Positions 25,814 to 34,781 of a DNA stretch of 64,000 nt are shown piece by piece. Source of the stretch: Fuchsiella alkaliacetigena (lineage in GTDB: Bacteria; Bacillota; Halanaerobiia; Halobacteroidales; Acetohalobiaceae); NCBI RefSeq assembly GCF_023227765.1, contig NZ_JALKBZ010000009.1, positions 1 through 64,000 on the forward strand, written 5' to 3'. Each line of letters begins with the position of its first letter. Positions within the stretch are counted from its first letter, which is position 1. The translations under genes were made by a program, and so were the position numbers. A model generated the notes under the pieces. It was given only the letters and a program-made list of their open reading frames with translations. It had not been told where the DNA came from and ran no database searches.

Positions 25814-25976
25814 AGCTGTCAGCTATCAGTTTAGAGTCATCAGCTAATTCAAAAGCTTAAAACATTAAATCAAAACCACAGTTAGCAAATACAAAATTTA
25901 TGGAGATTTAAAAGTTGCTAAGCCTTAGCTGCTTTTAACTGATAACTGATAGCTGATGACTGACAGCTGATAACTA
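25814..25976. repeat. Imperfect inverted repeat inside the catabolic operon
   Basis: AGCTGTCAG/CTGACAGCT-type arms (25814-25845 and 25938-25976), built from short TCAGCT/ATCAGTT repeats, flank about 90 bases. They fill the 215-base gap between the SDR and M24 genes. It could be a decayed MITE-like insertion or an RNA hairpin that lowers expression of the downstream genes. Confidence 0.45.
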
Positions 25977-25980
25977 TAGT

Positions 25981-26775
25981 TTAAGAAAAGTCCAGCCCAC
26001 CATTAACATTGATCAACTGACCAGTAATATACTCTCCTGCTTTAGAAGCTAAGAACATAACTGCTCCAGCCATATCCTTACCATAACCATATCTACCTAA
26101 AGGAATCTCATCTAACTCTTTTTGCTTCATCTCTTCAAAAGTAATACCTAACTTGTCAGCATCCTGTTCTACAAAGTCCCAGTGCATCTCTGTTGCTGCC
26201 AATCCAGGACATAAAGCATTTACATTTACATTGTAAGGAGCAAGTTCTAGAGATATAGCCTGAGTCATTGTATGCACAGCAGCTTTAGTAGCACCGTACA
26301 CAGAAGAATCAGCATGCCCTACCTTGCCAAAGAAAGAACCTATATTAACAATAGTTCCGCTTTCTTGTTCTTTCATGTATCGGGAAGCATACTTGCAGCC
26401 ATAAAGCTGACCTTTAAAGTTTACTGCCATTAACTTATCTACATCTTCCACTTCAACTTCCCAGATCTTTGCTGCTCCGGCGTGAATTCCAGCATTATTA
26501 ACTAAAATGTCTATCTGTCCCAACTCATCAACTGTTTTATCGATCAATTCCTTTACCTGTTCCTCATTTGATACATCTACTTCCATAGCAAAGCCATCAA
26601 TATCAGGGTTTTCCTCTTGAATCTCCTTAAATGTCTCGTGCACCTCAGGAAGAATATCGCTTACAACTACGTTAATCCCTTCCTCTGCCATCTTCTTTGC
26701 AGCACCTGCTCCAATACCTCGCGCCGCTCCTGTAACTACTGCTACCTTACCTTTAACTTCTCTGAATTCACTCAT
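25981..26775 (-). CDS. Short-chain dehydrogenase/reductase
   Basis: 264 residues of the classical SDR family. NAD(P)-binding TGAARGIGAGAA (about 15), NNAG (about 92), catalytic Ser in IGSFFGKVGHADSS, Tyr-x3-Lys as YGATK (about 160) and the C-terminal G.YITGQLINVNGG. Acidic residues after the second strand suggest NAD preference (weak inference). It oxidises or reduces an alcohol/ketone in the pathway shared with the isomerase and Gfo/Idh proteins upstream. AAGGAGAG precedes the ATG. Confidence 0.9.
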   Translation of the reverse strand: MSEFREVKGKVAVVTGAARGIGAGAAKKMAEEGINVVVSDILPEVHETFKEIQEENPDIDGFAMEVDVSNEEQVKELIDKTVDELGQIDILVNNAGIHAGAAKIWEVEVEDVDKLMAVNFKGQLYGCKYASRYMKEQESGTIVNIGSFFGKVGHADSSVYGATKAAVHTMTQAISLELAPYNVNVNALCPGLAATEMHWDFVEQDADKLGITFEEMKQKELDEIPLGRYGYGKDMAGAVMFLASKAGEYITGQLINVNGGLDFS

Positions 26776-26805
26776 TGATATCTCTCCTTTTTATTAGTTT
26801 TATAG

Positions 26806-27636
26806 TTAGTTTAAGTTAAAAACCTTCTTTAAAGTTTCAATATCCTGCCTGATCAGTTCAACGGGATCATCACTTTCTAGGCTTAGTGGTCGCTGATTAT
26901 AGTAGTTTTCTGAGATTAACCAACCAGAATAATTATTCTCCTTTAGGACTTCCATTGACTTATAAAAGTCAGTATCTCCTTCACCCAATAGGGCCCCGCT
27001 TAAGTCACCATCCTTACCATCTTTGACATGAATCTCAGGATAGAGATTGGGAAGCAGTTCTCTTAACATCTGGGGAATACTATAACCTTCCCGCAAGTAA
27101 TGGTTCTGGGTATCAAAGTAGAGCTCTAAATTAGGTCTATCTACTTCTGCAAGTAACTTTAATAGTCTTTCAACGGACAGCAAGCTTTCAGTACCAATCT
27201 TAACCCCTCGTTCCTGAGCATAATCACAACTATACTTTAAAACTTCCACAGCTCGAGCAAAGGCCTCTTCAGATCTAATATCACTTCTAGCAAAACTAGG
27301 GATCATCACCATTGGAATCTCCATAGCTGCTGCTGCATCTATAGCTTTAGTAATACTCATCATTGCTATTTGGTACTCTTTAGAGTCTTCAGCAGCTACC
27401 ATGCTGTAATTATCAAGCTCAGTAGTTACAATAGAAGGAAACTCAATTCCAAACTCTGCTCCTAGTTCCAAGTAAGCCTCCTTCACAACCTGCTTCGATA
27501 AAAGAAAGCCTTTTTGATGAGTACCAATATTCAGTTGTATACCATCAAAGCCAAGTTCAGCAGCCAACTTAACACCATAGGGCCCTTCCACCGGCAAACA
27601 CCATTGACAAATTCCTAGCTTTATCTTCGCTGACAA
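26806..27636 (-). CDS. Sugar phosphate isomerase/epimerase-like TIM barrel protein
   Basis: 276 residues of the xylose isomerase-like TIM barrel family (IolE/IolI/hydroxypyruvate isomerase group). Features: LGICQWCLPVEGPYGVKLAAELGFDGIQLN at the first strand, metal-ligand Glu in KIGTESLL, YFDTQNH, EIHVKDGKDGD and the final GWLISENYY. It would isomerise or dehydrate a keto-polyol or sugar acid with a divalent metal. The start is TTG at 27636 behind AAGGAGGTG. Next to Gfo/Idh and SDR genes, an arrangement often seen for inositol or rare-sugar breakdown. Confidence 0.82.
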   Translation of the reverse strand: MSAKIKLGICQWCLPVEGPYGVKLAAELGFDGIQLNIGTHQKGFLLSKQVVKEAYLELGAEFGIEFPSIVTTELDNYSMVAAEDSKEYQIAMMSITKAIDAAAAMEIPMVMIPSFARSDIRSEEAFARAVEVLKYSCDYAQERGVKIGTESLLSVERLLKLLAEVDRPNLELYFDTQNHYLREGYSIPQMLRELLPNLYPEIHVKDGKDGDLSGALLGEGDTDFYKSMEVLKENNYSGWLISENYYNQRPLSLESDDPVELIRQDIETLKKVFNLN

Positions 27637-27668
27637 CTATACTCACCTCCTTGTTGTGCTATTTTGAT

Positions 27669-28691
27669 TTAACCTATTTCTTCAATCTTAACAGGTCTAT
27701 TCTCCTCATATGACTTTTGAGCAGCCATCGACAGCACTACTGCGATTCTACCATCTTCTCCAGTAACTGGAGGCTCTTCATCATTCTTTACCGCTTTCAC
27801 AAAGGCTTCTGCCTCACCTAAAAATGCTTCTGGATATCTCTCTATATTAAAGTAAAGCGGTACATCCTTATGAGTTCCTTCCGGATTTGTAAGTTCAACT
27901 CTATTTGGAGTTTCATTATTAGCAACTGCACAACCTTTAGAACCAAAGACCTCTACGCGCTGATCATAGCTATAGCCAGTCTCGCGGGAGTTATTTATAG
28001 AGCCGACTGCCCCACTCTTAAACTTAAGGGTAAGCATTGTAGTATCTAAATCGCCCAACTCTCCAATCTTTTCATCAACTAATACACTTCCTGTAGCGTA
28101 AACCTCAACTATCTCATCTCCGCTTAGATAACGAGCCATATCAAAGTCATGCACTGTTGTATCGAAGAAGATACCCCCACAGACTTTCAGGTATTCATAA
28201 TGAGGAGGCTCCGGATCTCTACTGGTGATGTTGACAATATGCGGCTGGCCAACATTGCCATTCTCCACATGCTCTCTGACTCGACTAAAGGTAGGGTCAA
28301 ACCTTCTATTAAAGGCTACCATAAACTTAACTCCTGACTCTTCAACTATCTCCAAAACTTCATCGATCTCTTCAAGAGTTGGAGCTATAGGCTTCTCACA
28401 CAGAATATCCTTTTGAGCCTTACAGGCATCCTTAACTACTTGAGCATGTGTATCCGTTGAAGAGGCTACAATTACTGCATCAACATCCTCGCGCTCCAAA
28501 ACCTGACGATAGTCTTTATACATGTCAATATCAGCGGCTAATCCCTCAGCTTCGGCCCACTCTTTTGCCTCGTCTAAATAAATCTCTGCTACACAGACTA
28601 ACTCAGCATCCGAAATCTTATAAGCCAGATTCTTAGAATGAATCTTACCCTGTCTTCCCATGCCAATTACTCCTACTCTAACCTTGTCCAT
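27669..28691 (-). CDS. Gfo/Idh/MocA family oxidoreductase (inositol dehydrogenase-like)
   Basis: 340 residues. Rossmann fold with GVIGMGRQGKIHSKNL, the family motif CEKPIAPT (about 97, catalytic Lys) and the substrate-side GGIFFDTTVHDFDMARYL with Asp and His, as in inositol 2-dehydrogenases. Oxidises a cyclitol or sugar with NAD. The frame starts with GTG 28700 within the ribosome site; ATG 28691 lies eight bases after AAGGGG and is preferred. Immediately downstream of the importer ATPase gene, so its substrate is probably what the importer brings in. Confidence 0.88.
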   Translation of the reverse strand: MDKVRVGVIGMGRQGKIHSKNLAYKISDAELVCVAEIYLDEAKEWAEAEGLAADIDMYKDYRQVLEREDVDAVIVASSTDTHAQVVKDACKAQKDILCEKPIAPTLEEIDEVLEIVEESGVKFMVAFNRRFDPTFSRVREHVENGNVGQPHIVNITSRDPEPPHYEYLKVCGGIFFDTTVHDFDMARYLSGDEIVEVYATGSVLVDEKIGELGDLDTTMLTLKFKSGAVGSINNSRETGYSYDQRVEVFGSKGCAVANNETPNRVELTNPEGTHKDVPLYFNIERYPEAFLGEAEAFVKAVKNDEEPPVTGEDGRIAVVLSMAAQKSYEENRPVKIEEIG

Positions 28692-28721
28692 TTTCAACAC
28701 CCCTTCTCTTAGTTGATATTT

Positions 28722-30248
28722 TTAACCTACCTTACATGCTCCTGCTTCTATACCAGTAATCCCCTTAATTAGCTTTTCTTCAGTTGCTTCCTCTGCATAA
28801 AATTCGCCAGTAATCTCGCCGTGATACATAGTTAGAATTCTATCACTAACTCCCATAACCTCAGGCATCTCAGAAGAGATCACTAGCACAGCAATTCCTG
28901 CGGCTGCTAACTTCCTAATTAGCTTATGAATCTCTGCCTTAGTTCCCACATCAATTCCAACCGTCGGCTCATCTAAAATAAGTAGTTTAGGATTAATACA
29001 TAACCATTTAGCCATAATTACCTTCTGTTGATTTCCCCCACTTAAATTTTTAACCTGCTGCTTTGAACTAGGTGTTTTGATATCCAACTTATCTTGATAA
29101 TCCTGATAAATAAGCTTCTCTTCTCTACCCTTAATAAATCCATAACGATTCAGATTACGAATCTTAGCTAAGCTGAGATTATCTAGCACACTTCTACCTA
29201 AGATTAAGCCTTGCTCTTTACGATTTTCAGGCACAAAGCCTATTCCTAAGTCTACTGACTTATTAGCATCTCCTACTTTAATCTCATCCCCTTCAAGAAA
29301 GATCTTACCACTATCTGCCTTCCTTACTCCAAAAATAGTCTCTGCTAATTCAGACCTTCCTGCCCCAACAAGTCCTGATAGACCTAATACCTCTCCTTCA
29401 TGAATACTAAAGCTGATATCATTAAAAAGTCCATCCTTGCTAAGACCCTCAACTTTTAATACTTCTTTGCCTATTTCATCTCTACCTCGCTTCTCAAAGT
29501 CTAAATGATCTTCAAGATCGCGACCAATCATTAAACTGGTTAGCTCACATTCATTAGTCTCTGCTGTATTCAAAAGACCAGTCATCTCTCCATCACGTAA
29601 TACTGTAATTCGATCAGAAATTTGGAATATTTCATTTAACCTATGTGAAATATAAACTATAGCCGTCCCTTGTTCTCGCAAACGATTAATATTCTCAAAT
29701 AGTACCTTCTCTTCCTCTTGAGTCAAGGAAGCTGTGGGCTCATCAAATACAACTATATTAACATCTTGAGTTAAGCCTCTAGCAATCTCAACCATCTGCT
29801 GACGGGCAATGGATAACCTACCTACTAACTCAGTAGGCTCAAACTCACACTCCAATCTTTCTAAAAGCTCCTTACTTCGTTTATTTAAGCCCTTCCAGTC
29901 TATAAATCCAAACTTATTACGAGGTAAGTCACCTAAAAATATATTCTCTGCTACTGTCATCTCGTCAACTAAAGACAGCTCCTGATGAATTAAAACTACT
30001 CCCTTAGCTTTGGCATCAAGAGGACCAGCAAACTCTACTTTTTTTCCCTGATAAATTATTTCACCCTCACTTGGTGAATGAATCCCCGATAATACCTTCA
30101 TCAGTGTGGACTTGCCTGCTCCATTTTCTCCTACTAAAGCATGAACCTCTCCTTTCTTAACCTCAAAGTTAACCTTATCAAGAGCCTTTACTCCAGGAAA
30201 GGTCTTAGTTATATTTCTCATCTCCAGAATACATTCATTTTCTTTCAC
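28722..30248 (-). CDS. Sugar ABC transporter, double ATP-binding protein (RbsA/MglA type)
   Basis: 508 residues with two ABC modules in tandem. First: Walker A GENGAGKST (about 41), LSIARQQMVEIARGL, Walker B VFDEPTASL. Second: degenerate Walker A GLVGAGRSELAE, signature LSGGNQQKVIMAKWL, Walker B LILDEPTVGIDVGTK. This is the CUT2 sugar importer arrangement (ribose, galactose, inositol and others). Energises the two permeases upstream. The start is GTG behind AGGTG at proper spacing. Confidence 0.93.
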   Translation of the reverse strand: MKENECILEMRNITKTFPGVKALDKVNFEVKKGEVHALVGENGAGKSTLMKVLSGIHSPSEGEIIYQGKKVEFAGPLDAKAKGVVLIHQELSLVDEMTVAENIFLGDLPRNKFGFIDWKGLNKRSKELLERLECEFEPTELVGRLSIARQQMVEIARGLTQDVNIVVFDEPTASLTQEEEKVLFENINRLREQGTAIVYISHRLNEIFQISDRITVLRDGEMTGLLNTAETNECELTSLMIGRDLEDHLDFEKRGRDEIGKEVLKVEGLSKDGLFNDISFSIHEGEVLGLSGLVGAGRSELAETIFGVRKADSGKIFLEGDEIKVGDANKSVDLGIGFVPENRKEQGLILGRSVLDNLSLAKIRNLNRYGFIKGREEKLIYQDYQDKLDIKTPSSKQQVKNLSGGNQQKVIMAKWLCINPKLLILDEPTVGIDVGTKAEIHKLIRKLAAAGIAVLVISSEMPEVMGVSDRILTMYHGEITGEFYAEEATEEKLIKGITGIEAGACKVG

Positions 30249-30278
30249 CTTTAAACACCTCCCAAATACTATAAGTAA

Positions 30279-31247
30279 CTATTCTTCTAATGGATCAAAC
30301 TTTTGATCCATGTAAACTACTGAAATCAAAATCAAACCCATAATTAACATATTTACATAAGAGTGTACATTTAAAAGGTTCATCCCGTTACGAATCATTC
30401 CAATTACCAAAACTCCTCCTAGAGTTCGAATCAGATTTCCAAATCCACCATCTAACTTAGTTCCTCCCAAAACTACTGCCGTAATTACTATCATATGATC
30501 CTCCATTCCTAAAGTAGGAGTGGCAGCGTTCATCCGAGAAGCCATTAATATTCCTGCTAGAGCAGCAGTAAAACCAGCTAAAATAAAGTTGATAATTATA
30601 TGCTTATCCACCTTTATTCCAGCATTAACAGCCGCTTCATAGTTACCTCCAATAGCATAGCAGCCTCTACCGTGACTAGTATATCGCAAAACTAGTTCAC
30701 CTAAGATCAGCATGATCAAAAAGATAAGGACTGGCAAAGGAATCGGGCCCACACTAGCAGCAGAAATTTCACTAAATGCTAACTCTGAACTTACTAATGC
30801 TCTCTCTCCAGTATAGATATAGACTAAGCCCCTTACTCCTAGCATAGAACCAAGAGTAACAATAAAGGCATTGATTCCTGCTTTAGTTACAAATAAGCCA
30901 TTTAAAGCACCGATAGCACTACCAGCTAACAGACTAAGTAAAACTGCTACTGGAATACCATAGTCCATAAAGCCAATAACTAACACAGCCGACAAGGCCA
31001 TTATGGAGCCCATTGAAAGATCAAAGTTGCCATCTATCATCAAGTAAGTCATGCCGATAGACATGATACCGATAAATGAGGACTGTAAAAAAATATTAGT
31101 TATATTTCTAACTCTAAGAAAGTTAGGAGTCATTATGCTAAAAAAGACTATGCAGATTACAAAGATTAGCCAAATCGAATTCTTCTGCACAAAATCCCAA
31201 ATATCAAAATTATCTTTAACTTTCATAATCCCTGTTTTACTCTTCAT
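30279..31247 (-). CDS. Sugar ABC transporter permease 2 (CUT2)
   Basis: 322 residues, eight to ten helices. Family motifs include GMTYLMIDGNFDLSMGS, NGLFVTKAGINAFIVTLGSM, GGNYEAAVNAGIKVD (coupling to the ATPase), ITAVVLGGTKLDGGFG. It overlaps the preceding permease gene by four bases and is its distant paralogue, suggesting a heterodimeric channel, whereas ribose-type importers usually have a single permease gene. Confidence 0.9.
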   Translation of the reverse strand: MKSKTGIMKVKDNFDIWDFVQKNSIWLIFVICIVFFSIMTPNFLRVRNITNIFLQSSFIGIMSIGMTYLMIDGNFDLSMGSIMALSAVLVIGFMDYGIPVAVLLSLLAGSAIGALNGLFVTKAGINAFIVTLGSMLGVRGLVYIYTGERALVSSELAFSEISAASVGPIPLPVLIFLIMLILGELVLRYTSHGRGCYAIGGNYEAAVNAGIKVDKHIIINFILAGFTAALAGILMASRMNAATPTLGMEDHMIVITAVVLGGTKLDGGFGNLIRTLGGVLVIGMIRNGMNLLNVHSYVNMLIMGLILISVVYMDQKFDPLEE

Positions 31248-32245
31248 GCCAGTATTTTCCCCCTTTTAGAAGCTACATCCATCCAGACAGCACCTATAAG
31301 TATGGCCCACTGCACAACCCATTGGACGTAATAAGGAAAGCCCATCATAATAAAACCATTACTTAGAAATCCTAAGATTAAAACTCCAATTAATGTTTTG
31401 GGAATACTGCCCGAACCTCCAAATAGACTAGTTCCTCCTAAAACAACAGCAGTAATAATATCAAACTCATAACCCTGGCCTAAGTAGTTTTGGGCCGACA
31501 TCAATCTAGAGCCTAATATTATCCCCCCGATAGCAGCTGTTAAGCCGGTAATAATAAAGGTACTAAAAGTAATATAGGTTTTGGGGATACCAGAAAACTT
31601 ACTAGCTATAGGGTTCCCCCCTACTGAATATAGATATCTACCATAAACTGTCTTAGAAAGAACTACTCCGAAAATAATCAAAATGATTCCAAATATTATT
31701 ACTGGAATTGGAATCCCAAAAATAAATCCTCTCCCGATAATTGAAAACCAAGTTGCTCCTTGATTAGATACTGATACATACTGTCCTCCAGTATACAGAA
31801 GCGTTAAAGCTTGGATAACAAATAACATACCAAAAGTAACAATTAATGAGTTTAGTTTTAGAAAACCTACTAAAAAGCCATTAAAAGCACCTACACTAAT
31901 TCCAGCTAAAATTGCTATAATTATAGCTGCAAAGGGCCCTAAAATATCGTGGAAGTCAATCACTAAAACCGCAGTTAACGAAACTAGTGATCCCACAGAT
32001 AAATCAAACTCCCCTCCAATTAGCATATAGGTCATCCCACAGGCTATAATTCCTTTAACAGAAACCTGTCTTAGTACCAATAGCATGTTATTCTGCGTTA
32101 AGAATGAGTCTGTACGCAACGAAATACCTATTATCATTAATAGAAAAACAAAGAGTATTCCGTGGCGTTTAATAATCTCTGCAAAGTTAATCTTTTTTGA
32201 ACTACTATCTTTTAAATTACTCTCCGTTTTTACTGATGATCCCAT
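31244..32245 (-). CDS. Sugar ABC transporter permease 1 (CUT2)
   Basis: 333 residues with the same motifs (GMTYMLIGGEFDLSVGS; FNGFLVGFLKLNSLIVTFGM; SVGGNPIASKFSGI; ITAVVLGGTSLFGGSG). A polar N-terminus of about 25 residues precedes the first helix. It starts a second transcriptional block after the binding-protein gene: a triple GTTAACA operator and a TATATT box lie just upstream. GGGGGGAGAG precedes the ATG. Confidence 0.9.
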   Translation of the reverse strand: MGSSVKTESNLKDSSSKKINFAEIIKRHGILFVFLLMIIGISLRTDSFLTQNNMLLVLRQVSVKGIIACGMTYMLIGGEFDLSVGSLVSLTAVLVIDFHDILGPFAAIIIAILAGISVGAFNGFLVGFLKLNSLIVTFGMLFVIQALTLLYTGGQYVSVSNQGATWFSIIGRGFIFGIPIPVIIFGIILIIFGVVLSKTVYGRYLYSVGGNPIASKFSGIPKTYITFSTFIITGLTAAIGGIILGSRLMSAQNYLGQGYEFDIITAVVLGGTSLFGGSGSIPKTLIGVLILGFLSNGFIMMGFPYYVQWVVQWAILIGAVWMDVASKRGKILA

Positions 32246-32297
32246 TTTCTCTCCCCCCAGAAATAAATATAATAATCATCTCTACTGCTAATTCCTA

Positions 32298-32335
32298 AAT
32301 ATAGTTTGAACCTGTTAACTGTTAACTGTTAACTG
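32298..32335 (-). promoter_or_regulatory. Triple GTTAAC operator, site B, with promoter
   Basis: Three GTTAACT units at 7-base spacing (32312-32335). On the minus strand one TTAACA can serve as -35 (32320-32325), 16 bases before TATATT (32298-32303), about 50 bases upstream of the permease ATG. The overlap of -35 and operator suggests repression by the GntR proteins. Confidence 0.6.
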
Positions 32336-32361
32336 TCCGAGTGAAAAAAAGTGATTAGAGA

Positions 32362-32397
32362 GCTAATCGAAGGAAGCTTAAAAGTCCTTCGATTAGC
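32362..32397 (-). terminator. Hairpin after the binding-protein gene
   Basis: A 13-bp perfect stem (32362-32374 with 32385-32397), loop of 10, and a T-run (CTTTTTTTC) about 11 bases further on the minus strand. Probably a leaky terminator that lets the binding protein be made in excess of the permeases. Confidence 0.6.
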
Positions 32398-32425
32398 AAT
32401 AATTTAAACTTTAGCTCCTAATATC

Positions 32426-33394
32426 TTACCAAATTGGCCTTTCGTATTCATCAATATTATCCAGGGTAACCTTCGGCGTATCAAAGTAATTAAAGAACTC
32501 AACCTCTTCACCAGTAGCTATTCTAACAGCAGTCTGAACTGTTTTTCGAGCATCTTCTACAGGAGATTGATAAATAGTTCCATAAATCTTTCCTTCCTTC
32601 ATTGCATCATAGCCATCTCCAAACATAGTAGCACTGGTAATCTTCACTTCATCTAAGCGCCCCGCTTCTTCTAAGGCGTTAATAGCTCCCATAGCTATAT
32701 TATCATCAGCAGCGTAAACACCATCTATTTGACCGCTAGGGAACTTTGTTAAAAAGTCCTCCATAACCTCCTGAGCTCTAGAACGATCCCAGTCAGCAGG
32801 CTGTGTTTCAATAACTTCTATACCTGAATAGTTTTCAACTTCTTCATTAAAACCATCAGAGCGCTGATGGGCCGTTACATAACCAGGCAGTCCCATTAAT
32901 TCTACTACTTTTCCTTCTCCATCTAAAGCTTCCTTCATCATTTGAGCTGCATATTTACCCTGAGTTAAGTTATCCGGGCCCGCAAAACCCTCTACTAATT
33001 CAAATCCTGACTCATCAATAGGAGAATTAGCAATCAAAACAGGAATTCCTTGCTGATTAGCATTTCTAACAGCAGGTACAATAGCATCTCCAGAAACTGG
33101 CCAAACTACTATTACATCAACTTGCTGCTGGATAAGATCTTCTATCTGATTAACCTGTAGTGCTGGATCGCCAGTAGCATCAAGGCGAACTGTTTCTACT
33201 CCTAACTCCTCAGCCTCTTCCCTAAAAGTTTCGTAATGGGTAGTCTGATAACTGTCAATTCCTACATTATTGTTAGTAATGCCTATTACAACCTCATCTA
33301 TATCCGGAGCAGCTTCATCTCCTGATGATCCACAGCCAACTAGTACAAACACTAGAGTTAAACACAATATCACAGTAATAAATCTCTTTTTCAT
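32426..33394 (-). CDS. Sugar ABC transporter substrate-binding lipoprotein
   Basis: 322 residues. A lipoprotein signal ends in FVLVGCGSS (lipobox VGC). The body is a periplasmic-binding-protein-I fold (VVIGITNNNVGIDSYQTTHYETF; QVDVIVVWPVSGDAIVPAV; GVYAADDNIAMGAINALEEAG), as in CUT2 ribose/galactose-type binding proteins. The ligand is unknown. An upstream in-frame ATG (33409) lies inside the ribosome site; ATG 33394 follows GGAGGGG at six bases. First gene of the importer cluster, directly behind operator site C. Confidence 0.92.
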   Translation of the reverse strand: MKKRFITVILCLTLVFVLVGCGSSGDEAAPDIDEVVIGITNNNVGIDSYQTTHYETFREEAEELGVETVRLDATGDPALQVNQIEDLIQQQVDVIVVWPVSGDAIVPAVRNANQQGIPVLIANSPIDESGFELVEGFAGPDNLTQGKYAAQMMKEALDGEGKVVELMGLPGYVTAHQRSDGFNEEVENYSGIEVIETQPADWDRSRAQEVMEDFLTKFPSGQIDGVYAADDNIAMGAINALEEAGRLDEVKITSATMFGDGYDAMKEGKIYGTIYQSPVEDARKTVQTAVRIATGEEVEFFNYFDTPKVTLDNIDEYERPIW

Positions 33395-33530
33395 AGTTTT
33401 CCCCTCCATAATACTAATTTTTGAACTTCCACTTACTTATAGCCAGCCCCCAATCTCCACTAAGCATAAACCCACAGCAGATAACTTACCACCTACCCTT
33501 CTCTTAAACTCTAGATACATCAACCCCTAA

Positions 33531-33564
33531 AGTATATTGCTAACTATTAACTGTTAACAGTTAA
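33531..33564 (-). promoter_or_regulatory. GTTAAC palindrome, site C, with promoter
   Basis: A perfect 18-bp palindrome TTAACTGTTAACAGTTAA (33547-33564), the best site of the set. TATACT (33531-33536) follows on the minus strand, so the operator covers the -35 side of the binding-protein gene promoter. Confidence 0.65.
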
Positions 33565-33613
33565 CGCTAAAAAAATGAAGTCACGAGCTATGTACCTGCT
33601 AAAAAAATTATAG

Positions 33614-34339
33614 CTAATTTCCAAAAGTATAATCAGCAAAGTTTTGAAGAATAATATCTCGGGCCCTCTCCACGTGCTCTCCCATTAACCTAACTGCCTC
33701 TTCTACATCACGCTTCTGCACTGCTTTAAAAATTTCATAATGCTCCTCATAGGCCTCTTTTGCTCTCTCTACAGTCGATAAATCAATAATTCTATAAAAT
33801 ATATAGTGAGTATTATACTTATTGATCATTTTCTTTAAACGATCATTGCCACAGTTATCTATTAATATCTCATGTAACTTACTATCAGCTTCAATAAACT
33901 TCTCTACTCTACCCTCTTCCAAATCTTGCTTAGCCTTTTCAAAGATTTCATCAGCTTCAGCAATATCCTCTTCAGAAAGCTTATCCACCGCCAGCTCTGT
34001 AGCATAGGTCTCCAATAACTTACGAATATTATAGATTTCGGCTACATCTTGCTTAGTTATCTCTCTTACATAAAAGCCACTCCGGGGAATAGAAGTTATC
34101 AGTTCTTCTTTTTCTAAAATAGTAAAGGCTTGTCTGACTAAACTCCTACTCACATCCAATTCTTCCGCTAAATGCTTATCAATAATTCTCTCGCCCGGCT
34201 TAAGTTCTCTATATATTATCTTATTTTTAATTATCTCATACACCTGTTCACTCAAACTCTTATAACTACTGGCAACTGGCTTACTTAGATTATTCTCATA
34301 AATCATTCTAGCAAGCTTCTTATTCCCCATCTCTGCCAT
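33614..34339 (-). CDS. GntR family regulator, FCD type, copy 1
   Basis: 241 residues. Winged-helix DNA-binding domain (about 25-95: IIYRELKPGERIIDKHLAEELDVSRSLVRQAFTILEKEELI...GFYV), then an FCD effector domain with the metal-type residues D/H in EADSKLHEIL and His in YEEHYEIF and MGEHVERARD. Regulates genes for organic-acid or sugar catabolism in response to a carboxylate-like ligand. Placed just upstream of the importer genes with a GTTAAC site in its own promoter, so it is probably autoregulated. Close paralogue of the next GntR gene. Confidence 0.9.
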   Translation of the reverse strand: MAEMGNKKLARMIYENNLSKPVASSYKSLSEQVYEIIKNKIIYRELKPGERIIDKHLAEELDVSRSLVRQAFTILEKEELITSIPRSGFYVREITKQDVAEIYNIRKLLETYATELAVDKLSEEDIAEADEIFEKAKQDLEEGRVEKFIEADSKLHEILIDNCGNDRLKKMINKYNTHYIFYRIIDLSTVERAKEAYEEHYEIFKAVQKRDVEEAVRLMGEHVERARDIILQNFADYTFGN

Positions 34340-34388
34340 TATTTACTCACCTCCTTTAGTCACCTCCAATTTATATTTGGGTGTTATC

Positions 34389-34402
34389 GTTAACTGTTAA
34401 CA
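34389..34402. promoter_or_regulatory. GTTAAC site D
   Basis: GTTAACTGTTAACA, which matches about two thirds of the 18-bp consensus, about 50 bases upstream of the first GntR gene. A TATAAA lies between it and the gene on the minus strand. Likely autoregulation. Confidence 0.5.
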
Positions 34403-34591
34403 TTTCTGTCTATAATACAGTTTTCGACATTAAAGCCGAAATACCTTCTTCAATTTGAAATTTTCTAAATATTATAAAATAGCTCAATTAGCTAAATAAT
34501 TTACTGTTGATACTTAGCTGATTATCAAAGCTCCTATCAACTTCAGAATTATCAGTTAATTAAGCTAAAAAATAAAAGGCAGTTCTGTTTG

Positions 34592-34607
34592 TTAACTGTT
34601 AACAGTT
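34592..34607. promoter_or_regulatory. GTTAAC site E
   Basis: TTAACTGTTAACAGTT, containing a perfect 14-bp palindrome (34594-34607). Lies about 200 bases upstream of site D, in the gap between the regulators; it could support looping or cooperative binding. Confidence 0.5.
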
Positions 34608-34680
34608 GGCTCTGATATAATTATTCGCTATTAAATCCGTAATTCCTCTTTTTTTATTAAATTTTTTTAATTTTTTCAAT

Positions 34681-34748
34681 AAAAAAAGCATTTGTTAAGC
34701 AAACTTGCAAAGTAAGTAAAATCATTGCAGAGATAGCTAACAAATGCT
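34681..34748 (-). terminator. Terminator of GntR copy 2
   Basis: AGCATTTGTTA (34687-34697) pairs with TAACAAATGCT (34738-34748) around a 40-base interior. On the minus strand the stem runs into seven T (34681-34687). Placed 33 bases after the stop at 34782. Confidence 0.65.
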
Positions 34749-34781
34749 GATTATCTTTGTGGAATTTTGATAAAAACCTAT

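Larger units (their letters stand above)
34340..34781. other. 442-base region between the two GntR genes
   Basis: Contains operator sites D and E and the terminator of the upstream GntR gene, listed separately. The rest is AT-rich, with no gene seen. Confidence 0.5.
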
